Source: Hyphomicrobiales bacterium (GTDB lineage Bacteria; Pseudomonadota; Alphaproteobacteria; Rhizobiales; Rhizobiaceae). From it: DNA of 64,000 nucleotides. Both the position numbers and the translations under genes were made by a program. Positions 51,654-59,606 of this stretch are shown here, piece after piece. Each line of letters opens with the position of its first letter. Positions within the stretch are counted from its first letter, which is position 1. Location of the stretch: contig UCKU01000018.1 in assembly GCA_900473185.1 (NCBI GenBank), positions 62,001 to 126,000 on the forward strand, written 5' to 3'. A model generated the notes under the pieces. The model saw only the letters and a list, made by a program, of their open reading frames with translations. It had not been told where the DNA came from and did no database searches.

Positions 51654-52439
51654 TCAGAGACCGAAATCGAAAAGGGGTAGGCCTGTCGTCTGCCGCGGTG
51701 GCGACTTGACGATCTCAGGCGGTGGTGGTTCTGGCTGGGGCACCTCGATCGTGCGTTCCTGCAGCTGCCGATCGGCGGCGAGGCGGCTGGACCACAGCCC
51801 CATGATGTGGGCAGGGGTGAACCAGTCTTCGCGGAAATCGAGGCGCAGCGTGTCGCCGACAATGACCTGCGCCGGTATATGCATCAGCGAGAACTGGACG
51901 TAAGCCATGTGCACGGCGCGTGGGTCGATATCGACGGCAACCACATGAAGGTGCTGCTGGTAGTTGATGCGGGCATCCTTCAGCGTCTCGGCAAGAGCAA
52001 TGATCGTGGCGCCCGCGCCAACTGCTGGCTCATGCGCAGTGATGTAGCCGCGCTCCTCGATAAGCTTCCGGGTGTCGTCGCCGATGGTCGTCTTCGCCAT
52101 TGCCTGGCAGAGAGCGTACGGCGTGAAGAATTGCCCGCGCGCCCTATTGTGCAGCTCGAGCTCGTGGAAGGTGGAGCCGAGTACGTCCGATGGAGCTTTC
52201 TCAAGCGCCATGATCACCTCGCCCATGATCTTCGGGAAGGTCTCGAAAACCTCATGCTCGTACCGGCTTGCAATCTCCATGTAGCGCGCCTCCCGCTTTT
52301 CCCGCTGCCGGATGTCCATCGCGTTGCTTAAGGAGATGGCCGCGCACTCGCACCAATCCGAGAATACGGTATAGATGTCATGCCGATATCGACAGGACTC
52401 GAAGAGCTTTACGATGCTCTTAAGGTGAGAACCGGTCAT
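51654..52439 (-). CDS. N6-DNA methyltransferase-like protein lacking the catalytic motif
   Basis: 261 residues. It follows the HsdM-type pattern: ARGQFFTPYALCQAMAKTT, the SAM site EPAVGAGATIIALAE and VVAVDIDPRAVHMAYVQFSL. The expected (N/D)PP(Y/F) after GDTLRLDF is absent; EDWFTPAHIM stands there. It may bind SAM or DNA without methylating, or use an unusual site. Start at 52439 has AAGG seven bases upstream. It is divergent from a small gene 18 bases away. Confidence 0.75.
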   Translation of the reverse strand: MTGSHLKSIVKLFESCRYRHDIYTVFSDWCECAAISLSNAMDIRQREKREARYMEIASRYEHEVFETFPKIMGEVIMALEKAPSDVLGSTFHELELHNRARGQFFTPYALCQAMAKTTIGDDTRKLIEERGYITAHEPAVGAGATIIALAETLKDARINYQQHLHVVAVDIDPRAVHMAYVQFSLMHIPAQVIVGDTLRLDFREDWFTPAHIMGLWSSRLAADRQLQERTIEVPQPEPPPPEIVKSPPRQTTGLPLFDFGL

Positions 52440-52457
52440 AGATTTACCTTGGGAGGG

Positions 52458-52799
52458 ATGATGACAGAGTTGGGCCACACAAAAGTGGTGCGGAAAGGTG
52501 GGACGGCTCGATACTACAAGGAGGAGAGCGGAGCGGGCGTTACGATCGAGGGCTTTCCTGCGAAGCTCACTTATTTCCCGCGCATGCACATCAAATTTTC
52601 TCTGCCAGTTCCTGGGGGAACTACCGATGTGAGACTTGTCATCGGCGCGGAAGACTTTGAGATGATTGCCGACGCTATGATGAAAACTAACGGTGAGGCA
52701 GCAACACGTGCCTTCGCACGCGCGGTTTTCTTTTCGGCAAAGTCCAAAGAAGTGGAGCGAAGTCTATATCCGGGCCGTGGCAGGAAGAAAAAGGCTTGA
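52458..52799 (+). CDS. Hypothetical phage protein
   Basis: 113 residues. ATGs at 52458 and 52461 follow GGGAGGG; the second has better spacing. Strand-rich centre (VTIEGFPAKLTYFPRMHIKFSLPV), basic end. Unrecognised. Rightward gene within a leftward block. Confidence 0.55.
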   Translation: MMTELGHTKVVRKGGTARYYKEESGAGVTIEGFPAKLTYFPRMHIKFSLPVPGGTTDVRLVIGAEDFEMIADAMMKTNGEAATRAFARAVFFSAKSKEVERSLYPGRGRKKKA

Positions 52800-52803
52800 T
52801 CTA

Positions 52804-53109
52804 TTAGCTCCAACCCTCAGCCAACGCGATCGCCTTCTTCGTCCGATCGACGGCAGTCTCGACAGGGCTGATATATTCCGGGACGCCTGAAAGGCGTCGG
52901 TTCTTAAACTCCTGTTCGAGCAGCGTGAGATTTTCTCGAAGCGCCGTTAGGATCTCGCTACGCCCTCGCAGCATCCGAACGACTGAACGGGCATCCTCGG
53001 CATGGTTAAACTTCGCCACTGGCCGCTTGAGATCCACGATGCCGAGGTTGTCAGCGAAGATGACCTTGGGCAGGCTATCGGCCTGAGCCCATGGAAACGG
53101 GGTGCGCAT
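52804..53109 (-). CDS. Hypothetical phage protein, helical
   Basis: 101 residues. The second half is a long helix, possibly coiled coil (SEILTALRENLTLLEQEFKNRR). GGCGGAG precedes ATG at 53109. Convergent with the previous gene. Confidence 0.55.
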   Translation of the reverse strand: MRTPFPWAQADSLPKVIFADNLGIVDLKRPVAKFNHAEDARSVVRMLRGRSEILTALRENLTLLEQEFKNRRLSGVPEYISPVETAVDRTKKAIALAEGWS

Positions 53110-53278
53110 TGGTTTGCTCCGCCTAGAAGGTGGTGACGACAAGATCGGTTCGCGATCTCGAACTAATTTTGGTGAGTAATCCGCCGACGTTCATGATGCT
53201 GCACGATCTTGCGTGCAACCTATTGCTTGCAGCCAGCGGTTATGTCAGACACTTGCCAAATACAACTTCGGTACTTAA

Positions 53279-53797
53279 ATGAGTCTCGATCTAGAATTTG
53301 GCACTTGTGACCCTCCGGGAAGGCCTGTGGGCGACGTTGAAAAGAAGTTTAGACCTTCAACAGTTCAAGTATTGAGCGATGCCACCGCTGAATCGCTTCG
53401 GCAATATCTCAATGCTGCGTACGATATTCTCGTACCAACCGCCATGCATGCGCGCTGCGCGGTTCTGTGGTTGGTTGATGAAAAAGGAGCGATTTGGTTC
53501 GCTGCCGAGGAGATTGTGAACGTAAATACAGGGGAGTTTGTTGCGGTCCGCTCCAAGGCGAACTTCGGCAAGATTGAGGGAACCGAGAAGCTCGGCCATC
53601 CAGCATTGTTGGCAGGTGCCAACAAAAATGCCAGAATTGGGGGGGAAATTCTCTTCGATAGGAAGCACAACAGGTGGGTTATCAACAATTCATCAGGGCG
53701 GTATGGCATCCGTCCGGGCCAGAAAACAGAACATTTGGTCGCTGTTGGCAAAAGGTTTAACGAATTCGGGATTAATCTGGAAGTGCAGCCAGAATAA
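53279..53797 (+). CDS. Hypothetical protein, moron candidate
   Basis: 172 residues, no family recognised, soluble, mixed alpha/beta. Conserved-looking stretch GRYGIRPGQKTEHLVAVGKRFNEFGINL near the end. Base composition is less GC-rich than the surrounding phage genes and the gene runs opposite to the leftward block, so it looks like a separately expressed cargo gene with the next one. Confidence 0.55.
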   Translation: MSLDLEFGTCDPPGRPVGDVEKKFRPSTVQVLSDATAESLRQYLNAAYDILVPTAMHARCAVLWLVDEKGAIWFAAEEIVNVNTGEFVAVRSKANFGKIEGTEKLGHPALLAGANKNARIGGEILFDRKHNRWVINNSSGRYGIRPGQKTEHLVAVGKRFNEFGINLEVQPE

Positions 53798-53818
53798 GCT
53801 CCCTCAAGAAAGAGAGAA

Positions 53819-54484
53819 ATGTTTGCTTTAGGTGCGCTAACACCCTCTGATCTTGCCGAACTCCGCGACGCGTTAGGCTCGCCGGATGTGCAGAATGATG
53901 TCGTCAAAGCAGTGCGATCATTTCTAACTGCGCATCCCATCGACGGCGGGGCGGATGACGATCAGGTGTTTATGGTCGGCAGACGTCTAGCCAATGCAGG
54001 GATGTGGGATCAAATCTCCGCCACTAAGCTAGCTGCCGGCCTTCGACAGGTATCTATTTCGAGTATTAAGCTTTTCCTTGAAACGGTTCCCCAGTACCAA
54101 GCCGCGGTAGTCCGCAGCACCGAACATTTGCCTGCCATGGCTTTTGCACCGGTGACGCTACCGGCACGGCCCCTTCTTTCAACACCGCCGGTCACAGCTA
54201 TCGCTGTGCCAGATCCGATCGTGTCTAAGCATCACCGCAAACTCGCAGCAAGAATTATGGCGAAACGTATCCAGTATCAGGCCGATCATGGTCTGATACT
54301 CGAGCCAGTAAAAATTGAAGACGGACCTGGCCAGTATTTCGTCGTTACGCAAGGGAAAAAGCACCGAAAAGGAGGTCGCAGCGGGGAGGTGGTCATGGTA
54401 GTTGGCACAACCGCGTCCGCGCCTTATGGTGTTAGCGATGGTCCGAAGAAAAAGAAGCTCTCACCTTCAGGCAAGTTTCGGTAG
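53819..54484 (+). CDS. Hypothetical protein, partner of the preceding gene
   Basis: 221 residues, unrecognised. The N-terminal 95 residues are helical, a proline-rich linker follows (PVTLPARPLLSTPPVTAIAVP), and the C-terminus is very basic (KKHRKGGRSG, DGPKKKKLS), suggesting nucleic-acid contact. It follows the previous gene by 21 bases in the same direction, so the two form a small operon. Confidence 0.55.
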   Translation: MFALGALTPSDLAELRDALGSPDVQNDVVKAVRSFLTAHPIDGGADDDQVFMVGRRLANAGMWDQISATKLAAGLRQVSISSIKLFLETVPQYQAAVVRSTEHLPAMAFAPVTLPARPLLSTPPVTAIAVPDPIVSKHHRKLAARIMAKRIQYQADHGLILEPVKIEDGPGQYFVVTQGKKHRKGGRSGEVVMVVGTTASAPYGVSDGPKKKKLSPSGKFR

Positions 54485-54704
54485 TCAACTGCGCTCCGAG
54501 TGATTTCCAACGATCCCTCACTCCTGGATAGGCCCGATATCGACACGGCTTGGTTCCTGATCGTTCACAAGATTGCGCAGTAGCGCCACTATCTGTGAGG
54601 GCGGGGAGAGAATTGGACCCCTTAGATATTGATTGAGAAGCTGGCCTCCAGCGTCCGACACTCTTGCCTAGATCTCCAAGAGCGGTTTCAGGAGCAATGT
54701 TTTC

Positions 54705-54848
54705 ATGTCGGACGGCAATCAAGGTCCTGGTTGGTGGTTCACTTGGGTCGGCCATTATGACACCAACGTCGGGATGGCTCGCTTTCTCGCTGTGCCTATC
54801 GCGTTCATCCTCGTCTTCGGAACGCTCATGTGGTCTATTCTTCCCTGA
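54705..54848 (+). CDS. 47-residue membrane protein
   Basis: Short frame with one membrane helix at about 24-45 (MARFLAVPIAFILVFGTLMW) after an aromatic N-terminus (GPGWWFTWVGHYD). CAGGAGC lies 12 bases upstream. The gap 54485-54946 holds no other supported gene. Confidence 0.45.
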   Translation: MSDGNQGPGWWFTWVGHYDTNVGMARFLAVPIAFILVFGTLMWSILP

Positions 54849-54946
54849 GCTCACAGACTCATTGCCTTCCGCATTTGATGAGGGTGCAGGGAGGTCGTGA
54901 CGGCGCGAAGACGATCAATGGTATTTTGGGTGACGCGGGACAGCGC

Positions 54947-55270
54947 TCACTGGATATGCTCCTCATAGCCAGTCTCGGACACCCACAATCCCTCTTCCGT
55001 GCGAACGGTAATGAGGGTGTATGTCTCAGGCGGCTTGGGGTCCCCTTCGATGCGGTGCACATCGCTGATGAAGCCGGAGAGGCCCGCACGGGCAACGCCG
55101 AGGGCGGGCTTACGGCCATCGTCACCCTGCATCTCGGCATTGCGCATGACCCAATGCAGGATGCCGCCGATCATCTCGGCTGCAAGCTTCTCGACATTCT
55201 CATGCTCGCGGCCGGCGGCGAACTGGCGCACAAAGCCATCCACGCCCGCGGCGCGTTCTCTGGTGATCAT
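54947..55270 (-). CDS. Hypothetical phage protein
   Basis: 107 residues; GAGGAAATCCGAGA precedes ATG at 55270. Residues 1-45 are helical, the rest strand-rich (TYTLITVRTEEGLWV). Last of the leftward small-gene operon that begins at 57758. Confidence 0.6.
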   Translation of the reverse strand: MITRERAAGVDGFVRQFAAGREHENVEKLAAEMIGGILHWVMRNAEMQGDDGRKPALGVARAGLSGFISDVHRIEGDPKPPETYTLITVRTEEGLWVSETGYEEHIQ

Positions 55271-55286
55271 TCTCGGATTTCCTCGA

Positions 55287-55385
55287 TCAGTGGGTAATGG
55301 TGGCAAGTACCGGCGCCCAGGTGCAGACGGCGGCAATGAAGTAGGTGATCGCCACAAGGGCGCAGATGTCCTTGAAACTCAGCAT
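55287..55385 (-). CDS. 32-residue membrane peptide
   Basis: ATG at 55385 preceded by GAGGGCACC; a single membrane helix (ALVAITYFIAAVCTWAPVLA). It fills the gap between two coupled genes in the small-gene operon. Confidence 0.4.
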   Translation of the reverse strand: MLSFKDICALVAITYFIAAVCTWAPVLATITH

Positions 55386-55392
55386 GGTGCCC

Positions 55393-55785
55393 TCACTCGA
55401 TGAAGTCGGTCAGCTGCTGCTGGACGATGGCAACCGTAATAACGAACGCCATACGGTCGGATGGATCTTCGACGTCGAGATTGTGGTCGGCGTTGCGCAG
55501 CGCGTCGCGCCACCTCAGAAGCGGTGCATTGATCGCGTCCAACACGGCGCGGGCTGCATCCTTATCCGCGAAGTCGCCGATGGCGTGCGCAAGGAAGAAA
55601 CCCCGCTCGTCGATATAGCGACCGTACAAGGTCCAGAACGCCTTCCACGATTGCTCCGGGTGAAGCTTGTATCGGTGCAGGCGCACCAACTCGTTGAATT
55701 CGGCCTCGTCGACATAGGACGTCACGTTGCCGTCAACAGAGATGCAGGGCCGGATCTCAAGATATCTGAACGCCATTTTGGTCAT
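55393..55785 (-). CDS. Hypothetical phage protein
   Basis: 130 residues, unrecognised. Aromatic-rich middle (YKLHPEQSWKAFWTLYGRYID) and helical C-terminus. AAAGGATCCAGCC precedes the ATG. Confidence 0.6.
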   Translation of the reverse strand: MTKMAFRYLEIRPCISVDGNVTSYVDEAEFNELVRLHRYKLHPEQSWKAFWTLYGRYIDERGFFLAHAIGDFADKDAARAVLDAINAPLLRWRDALRNADHNLDVEDPSDRMAFVITVAIVQQQLTDFIE

Positions 55786-55797
55786 GGCTGGATCCTT

Positions 55798-56061
55798 TCA
55801 GGGAAGGGGTGACGAGCGCCGCCCCACAGAGAGATTGAACCTCGCAGCGCGCAGCGCGGATTGTGTGAGAAGCACGCGCATAGCGGTGCTGATCCTGCCG
55901 CGCGCGAGATAGGCGCGGATCGTCGCCAGCTCGGCGATGGAGCGAAACGCTGCAGTGATATGCAGGGCGGGCGACGTCATTTCGTCGGTGAGGTACCAAG
56001 ACGGGAAACGCCGCTCGATTGCGGCTTTGCGCCGTTGGGCGGGTGAAAGCTTGGATTTCAT
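55798..56061 (-). CDS. Hypothetical phage protein
   Basis: 87 residues, basic, helical (SPAQRRKAAIERRFPSWYL, then AYLARGRISTAMRVLL). GAGG precedes ATG at 56061. Part of the small-gene operon. Confidence 0.6.
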   Translation of the reverse strand: MKSKLSPAQRRKAAIERRFPSWYLTDEMTSPALHITAAFRSIAELATIRAYLARGRISTAMRVLLTQSALRAARFNLSVGRRSSPLP

Positions 56062-56151
56062 AAGGGCCTCTTGGGATGTCGCCAGAAGGCCGCACGCTCG
56101 GGACGGGGGAAGCGTGCGGCCGCGCAAGCGACATCGGGGGATTGCTTGCGC

Positions 56152-56406
56152 TCACCGACCGGCGGAGGGGGTAACCGGTTCGGCGATTGGAAATTCGTTT
56201 TTGAGGGCGAGGTAGGAACGGGCCAGCTGGTAGCGGCAATCCTCATTGCAAAGCCATGCGCGGTGCATGGCGGCGCGCAGCTCGTTCGCCGTCCAGTTTT
56301 CGTATTGGGCCTTTTCGCCAGCGGCAAAACCCGGATCAAGACTGGCCGTAAGGGCGTGGTAGGCGGCGATTTCGTCCGGTGTCAGAATTTCGACCCACCT
56401 AGACAT
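56152..56406 (-). CDS. Hypothetical phage protein
   Basis: 84 residues (EILTPDEIAAYHALTAS, then ANELRAAMHRAWLCNEDCRYQLA). TGAGGCGCGCA precedes ATG at 56406, which overlaps the upstream small gene by eight bases. Confidence 0.6.
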   Translation of the reverse strand: MSRWVEILTPDEIAAYHALTASLDPGFAAGEKAQYENWTANELRAAMHRAWLCNEDCRYQLARSYLALKNEFPIAEPVTPSAGR

Positions 56407-56566
56407 TGCGCGCCTCAATGACGCGGGCGCTGGCGATGCGGTCGCGCAACAGTGCGGCCTTGGCAAGATATGCCGCCAGTTCGTCGGCGGCCTCGCGCTG
56501 CTGGCGCTGGCGGGCTGTCTCCCAGTCGGCGGGCATGCGCATGCGTGTCGAGTGTTGGCTCGGCAT
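56399..56566 (-). CDS. 55-residue phage protein
   Basis: ATG at 56566 preceded by TGAGGTAATCCC. Entirely helical and charged (ADWETARQRQQREAADELAAYLAKAALL), probably coiled coil. The strong ribosome site and coupled overlap support it. Confidence 0.6.
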   Translation of the reverse strand: MPSQHSTRMRMPADWETARQRQQREAADELAAYLAKAALLRDRIASARVIEARNV

Positions 56567-56642
56567 GGGATTACCTCACGATGAAACGCAAAAGCCCGGC
56601 ACAATGGCCGGGCTTGCAGGGCGATGATGGGGTGAGAGGTGA

Positions 56643-56879
56643 CTAGGCCAGCTTGATGATGATGGCGAGCGCACCAACGCCCGCAACCATGATGCCGCCT
56701 AGTCGAGTGGTCAGCCGCAGCGTCAGCGTGTCGAGCGCTGCGGCAAGATCTGTCTTTGTGACGAGCTCGGCCATGATGAAATCCCTTGCGGCTTCCGCGT
56801 GAGCTTCCGCCATTTCCGGTTTCACGCCAGCATCTCGCAGGCGCTTTGCATAGCCGAGTGTATCAAATGCGATTGCCAT
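56643..56879 (-). CDS. DUF1640-like small membrane protein
   Basis: 78 residues. FDTLGYAKRLRDAGVKPEMAEAHAEAARDFI, then LVTKTDLAAALDTLTLRLTTRLGG and a C-terminal membrane helix (GIMVAGVGALAIIIKL) match DUF1640. Such proteins are often membrane-anchored coiled coils. A role in phage biology is unknown. Confidence 0.75.
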   Translation of the reverse strand: MAIAFDTLGYAKRLRDAGVKPEMAEAHAEAARDFIMAELVTKTDLAAALDTLTLRLTTRLGGIMVAGVGALAIIIKLA

Positions 56880-57155
56880 TGGAAATTCCATGTTTCGAAA
56901 GAGGGGCGAGCCTTTTACCGTCATGCTCGGGACAGGGCGGACCTTTACCGCCATACGCGCTCGTGAAGCACTCACTGGCCTTGAGGGGTCGCTAACTTGC
57001 GCGGTGGGCGTGCGAACCCCCGGCTTCTTTATCTCTCGCCCGGCGACGAGACCCCATGCGGCTTGGCGGATGGTGAGGCCAGCCCCGTCCATGGGATTGC
57101 CGGAGATTCGACTGTGCAGCCTTCGCTTCGGTCGAAGCTCCGATTTCTGGATTGA

Positions 57156-57758
57156 TTAGGCAGCGATTTGGTTCGCCGCAGGCGTCTTGGCGATATCTGA
57201 CTTCGCGGCCTTCTTCGGCGCGTCGGCCTTCTTGGCCGATGCTGCCGGCAGGGGCTTCTGGTTGCGGACGACCACGACCGGGCCAGCGGCGACCTTCTTG
57301 GCACCTTCGATGGCGCGGATGACGCGCACGTCGGCACCTTCCTTCGTCAGCTTCTCGACGACCTTGGCCAGATAGTCGGTGACGTTGAATTCCGTCGCAG
57401 CCGCGCTCGACGAGGCAGCGGATTCCTTCTCGAAGTTCGCCGGAGCCACTTTCATTGCGCCGTCGATGTCGCTGGCCTTGGACTTGGCGAGAACGAACGT
57501 GCCGCCCTTGCCGATGTCGTTGGCCTTGAACGTGCACTTGCCGAACTCGCAGAACCACAGGCGCAGGCCGCGCTGATAGTTGGCCGGGCTCATGTCATAG
57601 AGGGCCTGGACATAGATTACGTCGTTGTGTTCGCCGAGGTGGGCGATGGCAGACACGGCGAGCTGGTGCTCGCGCTGCGTGAAGGTGGCGATCTGTGCGC
57701 CGCGGCCAGCGATGGCGGTCTTGAGGGCCTTGCCGGTGATGATTGCAAACTGTGCCAT
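57156..57758 (-). CDS. Hypothetical phage protein, first gene of the small-gene operon
   Basis: 200 residues. The first 90 form an ordered domain (REHQLAVSAIAHLGEHNDVIYVQALYD, then RLWFCEFGKCTFKAND) with a C-X4-C pair; the tail is Ala/Lys-rich and disordered. AGGAGAAATGACA lies before ATG at 57758. It is directly downstream of the structured non-coding region on the same strand, which could be its leader. No function recognised. Confidence 0.6.
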   Translation of the reverse strand: MAQFAIITGKALKTAIAGRGAQIATFTQREHQLAVSAIAHLGEHNDVIYVQALYDMSPANYQRGLRLWFCEFGKCTFKANDIGKGGTFVLAKSKASDIDGAMKVAPANFEKESAASSSAAATEFNVTDYLAKVVEKLTKEGADVRVIRAIEGAKKVAAGPVVVVRNQKPLPAASAKKADAPKKAAKSDIAKTPAANQIAA

Positions 57759-57856
57759 TGTCATTTCTCCTGATTTGAATGCCCCTCGCGCAGGGGCGGT
57801 TGACGGCCAAATGCCGGGAAATCGCCAGTGGGTGGCGATTGCCTCGCACGTGGAAT

Positions 57857-58283
57857 GGAGGGCAAGGATGCTTGCCCTTCAGATTTTCCGTTGTGATCTT
57901 GTGCTAGGGGAACCCGTGCCTGTTATCGGTTGTGGGGTGCAGCTCTTGCCCAGTCTGCGAACGCGGTTATCTGGGTTGCCGACTATGTTCCTGCACCACA
58001 TTTGCGTGGCCTAGACCTTCGTCGAGGCAAGTCATTTCAGTCCGCATGAGGGGCTTTCACCCTCCCGCTTGCCGCGCGTCCTTCCCCAAACCCGGCTTTG
58101 TCATGCCGGTAATGCTGTCGCATTGGGTCGCCCTATTCCGCCGATTTGCGATGCCAGATCCCCGCGCCTTACAATCGAGGCTTTGCCCGCTTTCGCGAGG
58201 TTGTCGCCTAAACCTTGGGGCCGAAAACCGGACCGTCGCCAGCTTTTCAAAGAACCTTGCGGAGGCTCTTGGCCGTCTCGCAA
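57857..58283 (-). ncRNA. Candidate large structured RNA (uncharacterised)
   Basis: This gene-free stretch is packed with hairpins. Going down from 58214: GGTT/AACC (58199-58214), 58186-58199 (GAAA loop), 58166-58181, 58125-58133 (GGG-CGA-CCC), 58111-58124 (AATGC/GCATT), 58092-58109 (CCGGC/GCCGG), 58048-58064 (GAGGG/CCCTC), 58009-58028, a seven-pair long-range stem 57936-57942/57991-57997 enclosing 57949-57953/57971-57975, 57881-57899, and a ten-pair stem 57857-57880. The minus strand is favoured: the stem at 58186-58199 closes there with U-G where the plus strand has C-A, and loops become GAAA, GAAG, GACA. No known class is recognised. Confidence 0.45.
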
Positions 58284-58480
58284 TCTCGAAGTGATTTCGT
58301 TTTCGCTTCGGTGATTGAGAGAATATCGATTTCATTTCGTTTTGCAATTCGGTTTTCGATGGTTTCGAAGCCAAAACCGCTAAGGCTTTGATTTGAAACC
58401 GCATTAATTTTCGATTTGAGGGATTTGAGGAAGCAAAACCGCGTTTATTTCGATTTAAAGACGGGGTTTGCTTGCGCGAG
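58284..58480. other. AT-rich region with TTTCG and AAACCGC repeats
   Basis: No gene. TTTCG recurs many times, and AAACCGC occurs at 58374, 58396 and 58436 with reverse copies near 58349. Relative AT-richness between the RNA-like region and the iteron arrays fits a promoter or an origin unwinding region. Frames crossing it lack coding character. Confidence 0.4.
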
Positions 58481-58630
58481 TGATTCGGTTTTCCGTCGCC
58501 CTGGCATCAATTCCGAAGGTCGCAACGCCGCTTCTCCTGCCCAAAATCCCGCTGGCCGAAAATATTTTTTGGGCGCATGACCTGCGGTTGAAATCGCGCC
58601 CATTATAAAGAGTGCGCGCGCAGACGTTTC

Positions 58631-58754
58631 GCGGAAGGAATGCGGAATATCTGCGGAATAATCGCGGAAAATCCGCCTCTCTTTATTTCTAGTTGCGCAG
58701 CGCTCAAGCCTTGTGAATTTCGCCCTGCGGAAAGAATGCGGAAAAAGCGCGGAA
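58631..58754. repeat. Two arrays of GCGGAA repeats at exact 11-bp spacing
   Basis: GCGGAA starts at 58631, 58642, 58653 and 58664, then again at 58727, 58738 and 58749. Every interval inside an array is exactly 11 bp, one helical turn, so all copies face one side of the DNA. Such phased arrays are typical of iterons at replication origins or of multi-site regulator or packaging-protein binding. They stand between AT-rich DNA and the packaging genes. Confidence 0.7.
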
Positions 58755-58776
58755 AATTGCCGCCAGCCTCGCGCCT

Positions 58777-58834
58777 GCACGCGCGGAGTTTTTATATTAT
58801 TCTCTGATGGAGAGGGCCGATAAGGCCCTTCTCC
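58777..58834. repeat. Copy B of the GC-rich / T-tract / hairpin element
   Basis: GCACGCGCGGAG, five T, ATATTATTCTC, then the hairpin GGAGAGGGCC-GATAA-GGCCCTTCTCC (58809-58834). The order of parts, the CGCGCGGAGTTTTT core and a GGCC-N5-GGCC hairpin match copy A at 36742-36812. Confidence 0.55.
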
Positions 58835-58965
58835 CTTCTCCAATCAGGCTTGGAGAGAGAGACCGCGAGGGCTATCCGATCAGGGGCAGGTGGAAGGCAG
58901 GCCAGTTGACAGCTTGGTGCAAAACGAGTCATCTGGCTGCGGATGCTTGATTTGCGTCTATCGAC

Positions 58966-58999
58966 AGGCGGTCGCCCTTCCGGGTTTGACCGCCTTTTT
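58966..58999 (+). terminator. Rho-independent terminator without an upstream gene
   Basis: AGGCGGTC (58966-58973) pairs with GACCGCCT (58988-58995) and runs into TTTTT on the plus strand. No plus-strand coding gene precedes it within the prophage module, so it may end a short RNA beginning near copy B of the hairpin element. Confidence 0.65.
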
Positions 59000-59009
59000 C
59001 GTTCCCGCG

Positions 59010-59135
59010 TCATGGTCGCTTGCGTCGCCACATGAGGGCGAACACGATTAGCAGCAGCGCGCCAATGGCGACGTAGCCGTTAGCGGTTGCTTCAAGCCCA
59101 AACAGCTTGATTGCGAGAATGTCAGGGGATTGCAT
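59010..59135 (-). CDS. 41-residue membrane protein
   Basis: ATG at 59135 preceded by AAAGGTGCGCCC; a single helix (GYVAIGALLLIVFALMW) followed by RRKRP. Size and topology resemble other tiny membrane genes in this prophage. Function unknown. Confidence 0.5.
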   Translation of the reverse strand: MQSPDILAIKLFGLEATANGYVAIGALLLIVFALMWRRKRP

Positions 59136-59276
59136 GGGCGCACCTTTCACCAAAAGAGAATTGGTGCTGCCTGCTGCCGCATAATGCGCGCCTGATTTGC
59201 AAGATCAAGAGGTGGAACGTAACAGAATGCTAACAGCAACATCTTGTGGATGTTCTTGTGAAGTTCGGGGAAGCCG

Positions 59277-59606
59277 TTGGCCCGCAATCGCTACTACGAT
59301 TCCTCGCACTGGAAAGCGCTCAAGCGCGCCACCCATGACCGCGATGGCTGGCGCTGCGTCGTACCTGGCTGCGCTTCTACAGCTGGCCTTGTCTGCGATC
59401 ATGTCATCACTCGCCCGAACGTGGATCATCCCACCGCGCTTGATGTGATTGGCAACACTCGCACCCTTTGCGGCCATCATGACCGCCAGCTCAAAGAGCA
59501 ACGCGGCGGAGCTCGTCGACGTGGTGGCAAGCCAGTGGTGCAGGGCTGCGCCGTGGACGGCTCGCCCCTCGACCCTCGTCACCCTTGGCATAGGAGAAAG
59601 CCTTGA
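59277..59606 (+). CDS. HNH endonuclease of the packaging module
   Basis: 109 residues. CDHVITRPNVDH carries the first His pair, NTRTLCGHHD the Asn and final His, and cysteines at about 27, 32, 40 and 65 may hold a structural zinc. HNH proteins beside terminase stimulate cos cleavage in HK97-like phages. Start is TTG at 59277 with GGGGAAG at a suitable distance. Confidence 0.88.
   Translation: MARNRYYDSSHWKALKRATHDRDGWRCVVPGCASTAGLVCDHVITRPNVDHPTALDVIGNTRTLCGHHDRQLKEQRGGARRRGGKPVVQGCAVDGSPLDPRHPWHRRKP

Noticed and set aside
57932..58294. 120-codon forward frame in the structured region
   Set aside because: Cys/Pro-rich chance frame; the hairpins explain the sequence better.
58631..58754. CRISPR array
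   Set aside because: Repeat units are six bases with five-base gaps, far too short for CRISPR repeats and spacers; no cas genes are present.
58445..58843. 132-codon reverse frame over the GCGGAA arrays
   Set aside because: Composition is non-coding (basic, low order), it crosses repeats and a hairpin, and has no ribosome site.
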